DNA of 33,669 nucleotides from Chloroflexota bacterium (GCA_035652535.1 DASRDP010000126.1:1-33669); one strand, 5' to 3'; shown: positions 7,497 to 19,035, counted from the first letter of the stretch. Notes: generated by a model from the sequence alone, not told the origin. Numbers and translations are program-made.

Positions 7497-8657
7497 TTAT
7501 GGCTCGCCGAAGAAGTGGACCGGGTTGTCCCAGAGCATCTTCCGCTTGCGCTCGGGGGTGAGCAGATCCCAGCTCAGCACCTGGTCCACGGACCGCGGGA
7601 ACCGCGATTCCGAGTGCGGGTAATCCGAGCCGAACATCAGGATGTGGTCGCCCATCAGGTCGTCGACCATCTTCACCATCTCGGGGCCCTCGTGGATCAC
7701 GATGCCGGTGAAGAAGCGGCCGCCGGTCAGATACTCGCTCAGTCGGTACTCCAGGTTCTCGGCCACGTAGCCCATGTACACGGCCTGGTCGTCCATTCGC
7801 GCAGCCCAGAAGGGGAGCCAGCCAAAGCCGCACTCCAGCACACCGAAGCGGATCGACGGGTATCGGTCCATGATTCCGCCGCCGACGAAGGACGCCACGG
7901 CGCGCATCGCGCCCCAGGGGTGCCCGGCCAGGCGGCCGAGAAATGGATTCCCCCACAAGTCGCGATAGCCCGGATAGCTGGACGAGCCGCTATGGTGGAT
8001 GACGGCCAGCCCCTCATCGGCCGCGGCCGCCCATAGCGGGTTGAGGTCCGGATGGTCCAGCGGGTAGTCCAGAGGGAGCTGTGGATAGATGGCGACGCAC
8101 CACGGCTCGCGACCCCACCGCCGAACTTCCGCGATGGACGCATCCAGGCTCTTTGGGGTGACGGTGAGGCACGTCTTGAGGCGATGGGGGTCCGCGCCGC
8201 AGAAGTCGTTCAGATAGCGGTGCTGCGCCTTGATGAACTCCATTTCGAGGGTAGGGTCCGGGTGGCTGGCGCCCCCGGTGTGGACGATGAAGTGGACGTC
8301 GGTCCCCTCCTCGTCCATGTCACGCAGGCGTGCCTTCACGTCGTAGTCCCCGCCACCCTCGGTCGGCAGGTGCTCGCCCATGAACGTCTGGAAGTGCCGT
8401 TCCTTCCCCTCGACGGGCCCTGCTTCGCCGAGCCTGCGGGGCGGCGCGGAGCTCCACCCCTCACCGCGGCCAAATCGATACCAGTGGCGATATGGCGGCT
8501 GGCGGATCTCGCCAGCCATGCCGACGCGGATCTCGACGCGGTGCTCGTCGAGGTCGTGGATCCGCTCGCGGACGATCGGGTCGAGGTAGGGTGCGATGGA
8601 CTCCGCCGACGGCCGCATGTGGGTATCGGCGTCGAATACTTTGAAACCGTCGCGCAT
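7497..8657 (-). CDS. Amidohydrolase family protein (ACMSD/amidohydrolase-2 type)
   Basis: A 386-residue TIM-barrel metal-dependent hydrolase or decarboxylase of the amidohydrolase-2 group, which includes ACMSD and related aromatic-acid decarboxylases. Motifs are FDADTHMRP at the N-terminus (residues 8-16, metal-binding Asp/His region), VIHHSGSSS (219-227) and MFGSDYPHSES (341-351), which carries the catalytic Asp345. I chose the ATG at 8657 because CGGAGGG lies about 5 nt upstream; an in-frame extension to 8750 is unlikely. The neighbours (lig and molybdenum hydroxylase operon, dihydroxyphthalate-decarboxylase-like gene) make a decarboxylase or hydrolase of an aromatic-ring product plausible, but the substrate cannot be read. 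Confidence 0.87.
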   Translation of the reverse strand: MRDGFKVFDADTHMRPSAESIAPYLDPIVRERIHDLDEHRVEIRVGMAGEIRQPPYRHWYRFGRGEGWSSAPPRRLGEAGPVEGKERHFQTFMGEHLPTEGGGDYDVKARLRDMDEEGTDVHFIVHTGGASHPDPTLEMEFIKAQHRYLNDFCGADPHRLKTCLTVTPKSLDASIAEVRRWGREPWCVAIYPQLPLDYPLDHPDLNPLWAAAADEGLAVIHHSGSSSYPGYRDLWGNPFLGRLAGHPWGAMRAVASFVGGGIMDRYPSIRFGVLECGFGWLPFWAARMDDQAVYMGYVAENLEYRLSEYLTGGRFFTGIVIHEGPEMVKMVDDLMGDHILMFGSDYPHSESRFPRSVDQVLSWDLLTPERKRKMLWDNPVHFFGEP

Positions 8658-8766
8658 GGCGTCCCTCCGAATGTCGCGTCGAGTCGTCCTGAAACCAACG
8701 TCGCGGACGCTGTCCGCTACATGGTGCGGGAAGTCCATCCGTCGCGGCAAGGAGCAACGATGAGGC

Positions 8767-10479
8767 TTACACCTTGAGGTCCCACTGGTCGGCGTTCCAC
8801 GTCGGGTTGAGGCCGGCCACGTTCACGAGCTTGTTGCTGATCATGGTCGGGTCGAGGGCGAAGTAGATGCCGAGGACGACGACGTTGGAGGTCATGTGGT
8901 GGATGATCTCGGCGAGCGCCGCATTGCGCGGCTCTTTGGGAATCGTCGTCACGAACTGATCGATGAGGGCGTCCAGCTCCGGATTTTGATAGCGCGTTCG
9001 GTTGAGCCCGCGGAAGTCGTTGCCCGGCACCGGCGTGTCGCGACCGTAGTATCGCGTGACCGCGTCGGCTCCGGACGGCTGCCGGACCACCTCGAAGGCG
9101 GGTCGGGTGGCCCGATACTCGCGGTCCGGGGCGCGCTGCGGAGGGAACGTGACGGGATCCGCTGCGATGCCGAGCTGTTTCCAGTACTCGGTGACTCCGA
9201 AGAGCGTCTTTTCCTGCAGATCGTCGCCCTGGCGCGTCCGAATCTCGATCTTGAGCGGAGTGCCGCTCGTGTCTGCATACACGCCATCCGGGCGCTTGGC
9301 GTAGCCGAGCTCCTCGATCCGTTGGGCGGCGGTGCGAGGGTCGAAGTCGTAGCGGACGATGCTGTTTTCGACCGCGCCGTATTCGGGGTCGCTGGGCGAA
9401 ATCAGGCTGTCCGCGACGGGCGAGAGACCCTGCTGGATCGTATCCGACATCTCTTTGCGGTTGATGGCGAGGAGCAAGGCGCGCCGCATCGTGACCTCAG
9501 AGAGGACGGCGGGTGTCGGGTTCAGCAGCTGGGGAAACAGCGCGACCCACGTCGTGCCTACCGGCGCCTCCATATGGCCGTCGGTCCACTGGTCCCGAAT
9601 CTGGACTCCCCACTCCAACGAGAACCGCCCGCCCAGCGTCAGATCGACGGCGCCGGCGAGGAGATTCGCGGCGATGGTGCTCGGGTCAGGCATGAAGCTG
9701 ATGTCGATCTGATCGATCTTGGGGCGGCCCAGGAAGTACCGATCGTTGGCGTCGAGGAGCATGTGCGCATTCTCGACGAACTCGTGGACGCGAAAGGGGC
9801 CAAGACCGACGTAATCGTGGGTCCAGAACGAGAGCTGGGTGAATCCGGCCGGGTCGTCGTTGTACGCGCCCTCCAGCAGGTGCCTGGGCATCGGCAGGAC
9901 CGTCGACCCGGCCGTGCGGGTGAAGAGGGTGTCAGCTTTGATGTAGGGCTTGGACCAGGCGACCGTGAAGGTCAGCGGATCTGGGGTGTCGACGCGGTCG
10001 ATCAAGCGGAAGGCGTTGAGCCCGGCGAGGCCGACCTGAGGATCCTGCGCCACCCGCACGCTGAACGCGAGATCATCGGACGTGAAGGGCTGGCCGTCGT
10101 GCCAGAGAACTCCCTTGCGGAGGTGCCAGGTGGTCTCCATGCGACCATCCGGCTGAACGGTCCAGAGCTGGTTCTCGATGGACGGAAGCTCCTCCGCGAG
10201 CCGGGGTCGCAGGGCTCGACGATCGTTCTCGACGGCCAGGCCGGCATGGATCAACTCCTGCAGCTCGTCGACGCCAGGCACGCTGCCGGAACCCGCCGAA
10301 TTGATGGCCTGGCTCAGCGTATACGGGTTGCCGCGCATGACCGCGTTCACGACCTTCGGGCCGCTTGGGGCGGAACCGGATTGCGCCGACGGGCCGCCCG
10401 GGCTTCCCGAGGGGCCGGCGCAACCGATCATCATCGCGGCGACGATCACGGCGGGGATTAGCCCCTGTGCGGAACGCAT
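8767..10479 (-). CDS. ABC transporter substrate-binding lipoprotein, family 5
   Basis: A 570-residue solute-binding protein of the peptide/opine type. The N-terminus is a lipoprotein signal with lipobox MMIGC (Cys20), followed by a Ser/Gly/Pro-rich linker. Family motifs are TTWHLRKGVLWHDGQPF, DLAFSVRVAQDP, FVENAHMLLDANDRYFLG and PDPSTIAANLLAG. It is a paralogue of the truncated protein at 1-1369. I placed the start at the ATG at 10479, preceded by GAGGGGGAG; an in-frame extension to 10719 overlaps the upstream kinase gene and is rejected. No transporter membrane subunits are nearby, so it must work with permeases encoded elsewhere, or as an orphan receptor. It is 109 nt from the amidohydrolase start, on the same strand. 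Confidence 0.9.
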   Translation of the reverse strand: MRSAQGLIPAVIVAAMMIGCAGPSGSPGGPSAQSGSAPSGPKVVNAVMRGNPYTLSQAINSAGSGSVPGVDELQELIHAGLAVENDRRALRPRLAEELPSIENQLWTVQPDGRMETTWHLRKGVLWHDGQPFTSDDLAFSVRVAQDPQVGLAGLNAFRLIDRVDTPDPLTFTVAWSKPYIKADTLFTRTAGSTVLPMPRHLLEGAYNDDPAGFTQLSFWTHDYVGLGPFRVHEFVENAHMLLDANDRYFLGRPKIDQIDISFMPDPSTIAANLLAGAVDLTLGGRFSLEWGVQIRDQWTDGHMEAPVGTTWVALFPQLLNPTPAVLSEVTMRRALLLAINRKEMSDTIQQGLSPVADSLISPSDPEYGAVENSIVRYDFDPRTAAQRIEELGYAKRPDGVYADTSGTPLKIEIRTRQGDDLQEKTLFGVTEYWKQLGIAADPVTFPPQRAPDREYRATRPAFEVVRQPSGADAVTRYYGRDTPVPGNDFRGLNRTRYQNPELDALIDQFVTTIPKEPRNAALAEIIHHMTSNVVVLGIYFALDPTMISNKLVNVAGLNPTWNADQWDLKV

Positions 10480-10519
10480 CGGCTCCCCCTCGGGCGAGAT
10501 TCTTATGATGCTCTTAAAT

Positions 10520-12199
10520 TTACCGATTATACAGATCGGCGATGGAGGCGACGACGGATTCCGGGTCCGAGCCGCCAGATCGGTCGATGACGAACGGTTC
10601 AAACGCGTCAGGCTGAAACGGAGCGCAATCGCGAAGCTGTTGATAGACCTCCCACGTGGCATCTGACACGTTCGTCGGGTCGGCCGCCCGTGTCTCGAGC
10701 CGAGCCCGGACGGTCGCATCGTCGGCCTGAGTGAGGACGAAGAGGACGTGCGCGCCGAGGCGAGTCGCCATGCGGCGCACCAGGGCGCGCTGCCGGGCCT
10801 CCGCGAAGGTGCCGTCGAGGACGACGGACACCCCGCGCCGGAGCCAGCGAGCGCCGAGAGCGCGCACCGCCGCGTACGTTCGTCGGGTCATCTCCGGCGT
10901 ATAGAGGCCAGCGCCGAACGCCGCGGTTGGGTGTTCGGTGGGAGCGAGGCGCGCGAGCTGCTTGCGCACCACGTCCGTTGAGATGGGCACCAGCGCGAGT
11001 CGGCGCGCGAGCGTACGGGCCAGGGTCGTCTTGCCCGTGCCGGGGAGGCCGCAGGTCACGAGGATCAGCGGGCGCGGGGCGCCGCCGGCGTAGGCGAAGG
11101 CGAGATCGAAGTACGCGCGCGCCTCAGCGGTGATCTCCTGCCGGGTCGGATCTGGGAGACTGGCCTCCGCGAGGCGCAGGCTCAGCACTTTGCCCCGAAC
11201 GAACGCCCGATAGCACTTGTAGAAGTCAAGGAGCGTGCCGACTTCGCTGTCCGATGATCGGCGGACGTACTCGTCCACGAAGATCCAGCCCAGGTCAGCC
11301 CGGCCGGCGTGGTCCAGGTCCATGCTCAGGAAGGCGACCTCCGCCGCCACATCCCCGCAGCGATAGCCCGCCGCGAACTCGATGCAGTCGAAGGCCACGA
11401 TCCGGTCGTCCACCAGGCAGATGCTGTTGGAGTGGAGGTCCCCGTGGCCATCGCGAACGCGATGGGTGGCGATCCGTCGAGTGAACAGCCGGTCATTTGC
11501 GTCGAGGAAGCGGCCCACGTATCGCCGAATCACTTTCAGCTCCCACGACGGCAGCGTGACCTCGAGGTAGGGCTCGATCTCGCGAAGGTTGCCCTGCCAG
11601 TGGGCGTCGATGTTGGAGCGGTCGCCGTACTCATCGACCCCGGGACCGGTCGCGGCCGTCGCGTGGAATCGGGCCACCATCCGGGCGATGCGGCGGATCA
11701 ACGCGGGGGTGGCCTCCTCGCGCGCGAGCAATCGGGAGAGCATGCCCTCCGCGGGGAGCCGTCGCATCCAGACCGCTCGCTCCAGCACGCGGCCGGGTCC
11801 GCCGACGCGAATCTCTCCATCGCGCTCGACGACGTCCACGACGCCGAGGTACACGTCCGGGGCCATGCGGCGGTTGAGCTGGACCTCCGCCTCGCAGTTG
11901 GCCGCCCGCCGCGCGAAGGTCGAGAAGTCGACGAACCCGAGCGTGACCGGCTTCTTGAGCTTGTAGGCGTAGGGCCCGGCGAGAACGACCCATGACACGT
12001 GGGTCTCGTGGAGCTCCAGGTCGTGGGCGGGGTGGGGATAGGCCTCGGGGCGAAGCAGCCCGCGAATGATGGGGGGCAGCCGCGCTACGTCGGCCACGGC
12101 CGGCTCGCTCCCAGTAGCGACTCCCACGCTTCGCGGGAGATGTCTGCCTGGTTCACGGTTGGCGCCGGCAGCGCCGTATCGATGTCGCCGCGATTCCAT
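10520..12199 (-). CDS. APH-like phosphotransferase fused to P-loop kinase
   Basis: A two-domain protein of up to 559 residues. The N-terminal half resembles aminoglycoside/choline-type phosphotransferases: YAYKLKKPVTLGFVDF, the catalytic HGDLHSNSICL and FDCIEFAAGYR. The C-terminal part (from about residue 385) is an AAA/gluconate-kinase-like P-loop domain with Walker A GLPGTGKTT and VVLDGTFAEA. This fusion is a known but functionally unassigned family. The start is uncertain: the frame opens with an ATG at 12199 that has no ribosome site, while family members usually begin shortly before the LPPIIRGLLRPEAYPHP segment, so GTG at 12127 or 12097 may be used. It lies 17 nt after the molybdenum hydroxylase large-subunit gene, so it may belong to that operon. 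Small-molecule phosphorylation is likely; the substrate is unknown. Confidence 0.85.
   Translation of the reverse strand: MESRRHRYGAAGANREPGRHLPRSVGVATGSEPAVADVARLPPIIRGLLRPEAYPHPAHDLELHETHVSWVVLAGPYAYKLKKPVTLGFVDFSTFARRAANCEAEVQLNRRMAPDVYLGVVDVVERDGEIRVGGPGRVLERAVWMRRLPAEGMLSRLLAREEATPALIRRIARMVARFHATAATGPGVDEYGDRSNIDAHWQGNLREIEPYLEVTLPSWELKVIRRYVGRFLDANDRLFTRRIATHRVRDGHGDLHSNSICLVDDRIVAFDCIEFAAGYRCGDVAAEVAFLSMDLDHAGRADLGWIFVDEYVRRSSDSEVGTLLDFYKCYRAFVRGKVLSLRLAEASLPDPTRQEITAEARAYFDLAFAYAGGAPRPLILVTCGLPGTGKTTLARTLARRLALVPISTDVVRKQLARLAPTEHPTAAFGAGLYTPEMTRRTYAAVRALGARWLRRGVSVVLDGTFAEARQRALVRRMATRLGAHVLFVLTQADDATVRARLETRAADPTNVSDATWEVYQQLRDCAPFQPDAFEPFVIDRSGGSDPESVVASIADLYNR
10526..10531 (-). 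promoter_or_regulatory. -10 box (TATAAT) for the solute-binding protein gene
   Basis: On the minus strand TATAAT lies 46 nt upstream of the ATG at 10479, in a locally AT-rich patch inside the last codons of the upstream kinase gene. This would let the lipoprotein gene be transcribed separately from the operon above it. The -35 is weak. Confidence 0.4.
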
Positions 12200-12216
12200 T
12201 AATCATTCGCGGATTA

Positions 12217-14553
12217 TCACGTCTCTTCGGCCTGGCGGATCGCTTTCCAGAGCTTGGGCGCGGTGAAGGGCATGTCGATCTGGGTAATAGCGAGCGGAGC
12301 GAGCGCGTCCATGACCGCGTTGGCCACCGCGGCGGGGGAGCCATTGGTCCCCGCCTCGCCCACGCCTTTGACGCCGAGGGGATTAAACGGGTTGGGGGTG
12401 ACGGTCTCGCCGAGGACGAGCTTGGGCATGTCAGACGCCCGGGTGACCGCGTAGTCCATGAGGGAGCCGGTGAGGGCCTGCCCCGTCTCGTCGTAGAGCA
12501 TGTGCTCGCGGAAGGCCTCGCCGAGGCCCTGCGCGACGCCGCCGTGGATCTGGCCCTCCACGATCATGGGGTTCACGATGACGCCGCAATCGTCCACCAG
12601 GACAAGCGTCTCAACGGTCGGCGACCCGGTGTCTCGATCGATGCGCACGGAGGCGATGTGGGTGCCAAAGCCCCATGCCTCGCGACGCGGGTCAAAGAAG
12701 ACCGTCTCCTGGAGGCCCGGCTCGAGTCCTGGCGGCACGCGCCCGGAGTAGGCGGCCGCAGCGATCTGCCGCCAGGTGATGGTTCGGTCGGGAACGCCGG
12801 AGACCGCGAAGCCGCCGTCCGCTTGGACGACATCCTCCGGGGCGACCTCGAGCAGGTGACCGGCGATCTTGCGCGCCTTGTCGACGATCCGCTCGGTGGC
12901 GAGGCCGAGGGCGCCGCCGCCCATCACGGTGCTTCGGCTGCCGAATGTGCCGGTGCCTTGCTGGACGGCGACGGTGTCACCGTGCTGGATGGTGACGTGG
13001 TCCATGGACGTGCGGAGCCGCTGAGCGACGATCTGCGCGAAGACCGTCTCGTGGCCCTGGCCGTGGGTACTGGATCCGGTGAGCACGGTGATCTCGCCGG
13101 TTCGCTCGATTCTCACCGTGCCGCTCTCGAATCCCGCGCCTCCGCTGGGCTCGACGAAGGTGGAGACGCCGACGCCCACCAGCTCGCCTCGTGCGCGGCG
13201 CGCGTCGCGGTCGCGGATCAGCTCGTCATACCTCGACATGCGGATCGCCTCGTCCAGCGATCGCTCATAGTCGCCAGAGTCGTACTCCACACCGACCGCG
13301 GTGCGATAGGGGAACTGATCGGGGCGGATGAAGTTCTTGCGGCGAATCTCGATTCGATCGATCCCCAGCTCGCGCGCGGCCTGGTCGGCCAGGCGCTCGA
13401 TGTTCAGGACCGCCTCGGGTCGGCCAGCGCCCCGGTACGGACCGGTCGGGACCGTGTTGGTAAAGACGGCGACGACCTCGACCTGGACGTTGCGAATCTG
13501 ATAGCAGCCCGGCGCCATCGCCATCATGCGTTGGGGTGGGCCCGCAGTGCTCGACTGGAGGTAGGCGCCGAGATTCGCGACGACGCGGACTTTCAGGCCG
13601 AGCATGGTGCCGTCCCGGCGAAGCGCCAGCTCGGAGGTCATGGCCTGGTCGCGGCCCTGGATTGTCGTGAGAAAGTCCTCGTTGCGCGTCGCGACCCACT
13701 TCACCGGCCGCCGCAATTGGAGGGCGAGGTGGCACGCGAGCACGTCCTCTCGGTAGAGCGGCCCTTTGCTGCCGAAACCTCCACCCACATCCGGCGCGAT
13801 GGCGCGGATGCGATTCTCGGGAAAGCCGAGCACCGTCGCGAGGTCGGCGCGCACGCGGTGCGGGCCCTGACTCGAGAGCCACACCGTGAGGCTTTCGCCG
13901 AACGGGTCCGGGCTGGCGACGACGCCGCGCGGCTCGAGGGCCATGGCCACCTGGCGCGGGCTGGCGATGTGGAGCCGGGTCACAAGGTCCGCCTCGGCGA
14001 AGGCGCGCTCGACGTCGCCGCCCTCGCGTCGGGCCACGTAGCACACGTTGCTGTCGAGCTCCTCGCGAGCGAGCGGCGCGCCCGGGGCGAGGGCCTCTTC
14101 TGCGTTGGAGACCGAGGGGAGCGGCTCGTACTCGACGCGGATCGCGTTGACCGCGTCCTGAGCGATGGCTCGGCTCGTCGCCACCACCGCCGCGATCGGG
14201 ACGCCCACGGCGTGGACCGCGCCCCGGGCGAGCACGGGATGGGGTGGCACCTTCATGCCGGGAACCATCTGCTGGGCGGTGATGTTCAGGCGCTCCGGGA
14301 GGTCGTCCCCGGTCACCACGGCCTCGACGCCCGACAATCCCCGGGCCGCGCTGACGTCGATGGCGGTAATGCGAGCGTGGGGGTGCGGGCTTCGCAGGAA
14401 AGCCAAGAAGAGCATGCCGGGAAGCTGCACGTCGTCGACGAATCGACCGGTGCCCGATACGAGACGGGGATCTTCGACCCGCCGAATCGACGCGCCGATG
14501 AGGCCGTCGGCGGAGTGACCGACGGCGGGACCGTCCCCGTGGGTGCTCGTCAT
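12217..14553 (-). CDS. Molybdenum hydroxylase large subunit (xanthine dehydrogenase/CoxL family)
   Basis: A 778-residue molybdopterin-cytosine-dinucleotide-binding catalytic subunit of the xanthine dehydrogenase family. Motifs are GRFVDDVQLPGMLFLAFLRS near the N-terminus, PDVGGGFGSKG, the active-site loop GPYRGAGRPEA and the C-terminal GVKGVGEAGTNGSP, which contains the catalytic Glu. The loop reads YRGAGR rather than the AYxCSFR of true CO dehydrogenase, so this is a form II-like or aldehyde/aromatic hydroxylase, not a CO oxidiser. I chose the ATG at 14553 because GGAGG lies 5 nt upstream; an ATG at 14583 is also in frame. It is the third hydroxylase subunit gene after the FeS and FAD subunits, 78 nt downstream of the latter. 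Confidence 0.92.
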   Translation of the reverse strand: MTSTHGDGPAVGHSADGLIGASIRRVEDPRLVSGTGRFVDDVQLPGMLFLAFLRSPHPHARITAIDVSAARGLSGVEAVVTGDDLPERLNITAQQMVPGMKVPPHPVLARGAVHAVGVPIAAVVATSRAIAQDAVNAIRVEYEPLPSVSNAEEALAPGAPLAREELDSNVCYVARREGGDVERAFAEADLVTRLHIASPRQVAMALEPRGVVASPDPFGESLTVWLSSQGPHRVRADLATVLGFPENRIRAIAPDVGGGFGSKGPLYREDVLACHLALQLRRPVKWVATRNEDFLTTIQGRDQAMTSELALRRDGTMLGLKVRVVANLGAYLQSSTAGPPQRMMAMAPGCYQIRNVQVEVVAVFTNTVPTGPYRGAGRPEAVLNIERLADQAARELGIDRIEIRRKNFIRPDQFPYRTAVGVEYDSGDYERSLDEAIRMSRYDELIRDRDARRARGELVGVGVSTFVEPSGGAGFESGTVRIERTGEITVLTGSSTHGQGHETVFAQIVAQRLRTSMDHVTIQHGDTVAVQQGTGTFGSRSTVMGGGALGLATERIVDKARKIAGHLLEVAPEDVVQADGGFAVSGVPDRTITWRQIAAAAYSGRVPPGLEPGLQETVFFDPRREAWGFGTHIASVRIDRDTGSPTVETLVLVDDCGVIVNPMIVEGQIHGGVAQGLGEAFREHMLYDETGQALTGSLMDYAVTRASDMPKLVLGETVTPNPFNPLGVKGVGEAGTNGSPAAVANAVMDALAPLAITQIDMPFTAPKLWKAIRQAEET

Positions 14554-14631
14554 ATCGACCTCCGTGGTTGAGAGCGTGGACATGAACTGCGCCGCGCCCG
14601 TTCGATGGACTTCGTCATCGCCGGCCGAGCC

Positions 14632-15501
14632 TCACGCGGGGAGCCGGGCGACGGCCGATTCGATGGCGCGCCGAGCCAGGACTGTGGCGAGGTGGCGCTT
14701 GTACTCCGCGCTGGCGTAGGGGTCGTCGTCTGGGTCCGTGCCCTCGGCTGCGCGGCTGGCGGCCGCGGCGATGGCGTCCGGCGTGACGGGCGCGCCCTGT
14801 AGCGCCTCCTCGACGCCGCGTGCGCGCGTTGGACCGCCGCCGAGCCCGCCCAGCGCGATCCTGGCGGACTCGAAGGCGCCGTTCGGGGCCCGTCGAACCA
14901 GCGCGCCCGCGCTCACCAGAACGTAGCCCGAAGCCGGATGCCCGAGCTTGGCGTAGGCAGTCGCCACGTTTCGCGGCGGGATGGGGATGCGGACCTCGGT
15001 CAGGATCTCGTTCGGCGCGAGGGCTGTCGTGAAAAACCCGGTAAAGAACTCGTCGGCTTGGACGAATCGGCGGCCATTGGCCGAGGCGAGCGCGAAGGTC
15101 GCGTCGAGGGCCGTGAGGATGACCGGCTCGTCGGCGCCCGGGTCCGCGTGGGCGGCGCTCCCGCCGATGGTCCCGCGGTTCCGGACCTGCACGTCGCCGA
15201 TCAGGCTCGCCGCGTCGGCGAGGCCTGGCAGATGCTGGCGCACGAGGGGAGACTCAGCGAGGTCGGCGTGCACCGTCAACGCTCCAATGACGAGCGTCTC
15301 CCCGTCGACGCGAACGCCGGCAAGTTCGGGAACGCGGCCGAGATCGATGAGCGAACCCGGTTCGGAGAGGCGAAGCTTCATGGCCGGGATCAGACTGTGG
15401 CCGCCTGCCAGCAGCTTGGCCTCGCCGGACAGCCGAGTCAGCAGGTCCAACGCCTCTTCCAGGGAGCGGGGCGCGACGTAGGTGAAGCTAGCCGGGTACA
15501 T
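14632..15501 (-). CDS. Molybdenum hydroxylase FAD-binding (medium) subunit
   Basis: A 289-residue FAD subunit of the xanthine dehydrogenase/CoxM type. The FAD-binding motifs are [16 protein letters not shown] (about residues 35-50) and [18 protein letters not shown] (about 108-125). The C-terminal domain includes the GALVRRAP and [13 protein letters not shown] segments. It passes electrons from the molybdenum and FeS centres to an acceptor. Its start overlaps the FeS-subunit gene by 14 nt, indicating a shared transcript. Length is normal for the family. The order FeS-FAD-Mo matches many catabolic hydroxylases, whereas classic CO dehydrogenase operons run M-S-L. Confidence 0.92.
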   Translation of the reverse strand: MYPASFTYVAPRSLEEALDLLTRLSGEAKLLAGGHSLIPAMKLRLSEPGSLIDLGRVPELAGVRVDGETLVIGALTVHADLAESPLVRQHLPGLADAASLIGDVQVRNRGTIGGSAAHADPGADEPVILTALDATFALASANGRRFVQADEFFTGFFTTALAPNEILTEVRIPIPPRNVATAYAKLGHPASGYVLVSAGALVRRAPNGAFESARIALGGLGGGPTRARGVEEALQGAPVTPDAIAAAASRAAEGTDPDDDPYASAEYKRHLATVLARRAIESAVARLPA

Positions 15502-15996
15502 GCTGGCCTCGCAGCCGCTGCGCTGCCCACCGCACTGACTTCACGATGTTCACGTAGCCGGTGCAACGGCAGATGTTTCCTTCGAGGGCGTGCGCGATCT
15601 CCGCGTCCGATGGGTCCGGATTCGCGCGCAGGAGCGCCACGGCGCTCATGATCATGCCCGGTGTGCAAAAGCCGCACTGGAGTCCGTGCTCTTCTCGGAA
15701 CCCCTCCTGCACCGGGTGAAGCGTTCCCCGGGGAGCCAGGCCTTCGATCGTGGTGATCTCGCGACCCTGCGCCTGTACGGCGAGGATCGTGCAGGACTTC
15801 ACGGCCCGTCCATCCAGCAGCACCGTGCACGCCCCGCACTGGCTCGTGTCGCACCCGATGTGGGTCCCGGTGAGCCCGAGGCGCTCTCGGATGAGCTGAA
15901 CGAGGAGGAGCCTCGCCTCCACATCCTCCGCTCGTGGCTCGCCGTTCACGGTGAGCTGAACGCGATGGAGCGCGCCTCGTTGGTTCTGAACCGCCG

Positions 15997-16000
<4 letters not shown>
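15488..16000 (-). CDS. Molybdenum hydroxylase [2Fe-2S] (small) subunit
   Basis: A 170-residue iron-sulfur subunit with two [2Fe-2S] sites. The plant-type ferredoxin motif is [16 protein letters not shown] plus the later Cys in VKSCTIL. The C-terminal helical cluster has [10 protein letters not shown] and [13 protein letters not shown] set the start at the GTG at 16000, which overlaps the ligC stop as GTGA and has GGAG 8 nt upstream; an in-frame ATG at 16045 lies inside ligC. This overlap couples the hydroxylase to the ligABC genes and is direct evidence that they form one operon. Confidence 0.93.
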
Positions 16001-18177
<2,177 letters not shown>

Positions 18178-18294
18178 CGATCTCGTCCTCGGATGGGGAT
18201 TTATGCCTGGTGTAGCTCAATGGTACCGCGAACGTGGCAGGCAGTCTTACGGTATCTGAGACGCGCCATGGCGTCGGCGCTCGGTTGTGTAGCC

Positions 18295-18300
18295 TATACT
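18295..18300 (+). promoter_or_regulatory. Possible -10 box (TATACT) upstream of ribB
   Basis: TATACT lies 78 nt upstream of the first possible ribB start, within the ligA-ribB gap. No matching -35 is evident and no FMN-riboswitch motif could be recognised in the leader. Confidence 0.25.
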
Positions 18301-18372
18301 CTCGCGTGCAACACGTATAGACGAGGCAAGGCGTGGAACCAACGTTGGTGAAACTCGCGTTCTGGCACGTGC

Positions 18373-19035
18373 GTGCTGCGAGGTAGCCGCTTGGCCCTTA
18401 TCGAGCTTGTCACCCACGTCCACGACGTGATCGCCGCGTTTGCGACGGGAAAGCTCGTCCTCATCGTGGACGACGAGCGCGAGCACGAGGGCGACGTGGC
18501 CATCGCGGCGAATCGCGTGGACGCCGCCGCAGTGACCTTCATGGCCACGCAGGCGCGCGGGCTGGTTTGCGTGCCGATGCTGGGCTCCCGACTGGATGAG
18601 CTGGAGCTGCCGTTGATGGCGGGGCCGCGGCGCACCAGCGACCTGCCGGCGTTCACGGTCTCGGTGGACGCGCGGGAGGGGGTCACGTCCGGGATCTCCG
18701 CGGAGGACCGAGCGAAGACGGTCCGCGCCCTCATCGACCGGCGGACGCAGCCGACGGACCTCATTCGTCCCGGCCACGTGTTCCCATTGCGGTACGAGGA
18801 GGGTGGGGTCCTGACCCGGCCCGGGCATACGGAGGCGGCGGTCGATCTCGCGCGGCTGGCCGGGTGTTATCCGGCCGCGGTGATCTGCGAGGTGATGAAC
18901 GACGACGGGACCATGGCGCGGCGTGGACAGCTCGAGCCCTTCGCGGAGCGGTACCAGCTTCCGGTCATCACCATCGCCCAGATCATCGAGTACCGTCGGC
19001 GCACCGAGGCAATGCAGCTCTTCCGGGGCAACTGA
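18373..19035 (+). CDS. ribB: 3,4-dihydroxy-2-butanone 4-phosphate synthase
   Basis: A stand-alone RibB of up to 220 residues. It makes the four-carbon riboflavin precursor from ribulose 5-phosphate with Mg2+. Active-site motifs are VDDEREHEGD, RTSDLPAFTVSVDA, GISAEDRAKT, RPGHVFPLR, TRPGHTEAAVDLARLAG and EVMNDDGTMAR. No GTP cyclohydrolase II domain is fused. The start is uncertain: GTG at 18373 has no ribosome site, while TTG at 18391 has GAGG 7 nt upstream and gives a normal N-terminus. No other riboflavin genes are nearby. Confidence 0.93.
   Translation: MLRGSRLALIELVTHVHDVIAAFATGKLVLIVDDEREHEGDVAIAANRVDAAAVTFMATQARGLVCVPMLGSRLDELELPLMAGPRRTSDLPAFTVSVDAREGVTSGISAEDRAKTVRALIDRRTQPTDLIRPGHVFPLRYEEGGVLTRPGHTEAAVDLARLAGCYPAAVICEVMNDDGTMARRGQLEPFAERYQLPVITIAQIIEYRRRTEAMQLFRGN

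Noticed and set aside
7497-8657. LigI (2-pyrone-4,6-dicarboxylate hydrolase) or LigJ
   Set aside because: Same broad superfamily, but its length (386) and motifs fit the ACMSD-like group better. I saw no specific LigI or LigJ feature.
12502-14571. Long open frame on the plus strand opposite the hydroxylase large subunit
   Set aside because: It is antisense to a clearly conserved protein and has the biased composition of a GC-rich shadow frame. The same applies to the long plus-strand frames at 8896-10461 and 17001-17936.
18203-18245. tRNA-like stretch GTGTAGCTCAATGGTA
   Set aside because: It resembles a tRNA D-arm, but the GCTC has no GAGC partner, and no T-arm or acceptor stem follows. At most a decayed tRNA fragment.
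18178-18372. FMN riboswitch upstream of ribB
   Set aside because: I could not find the conserved FMN-element blocks in this gap.
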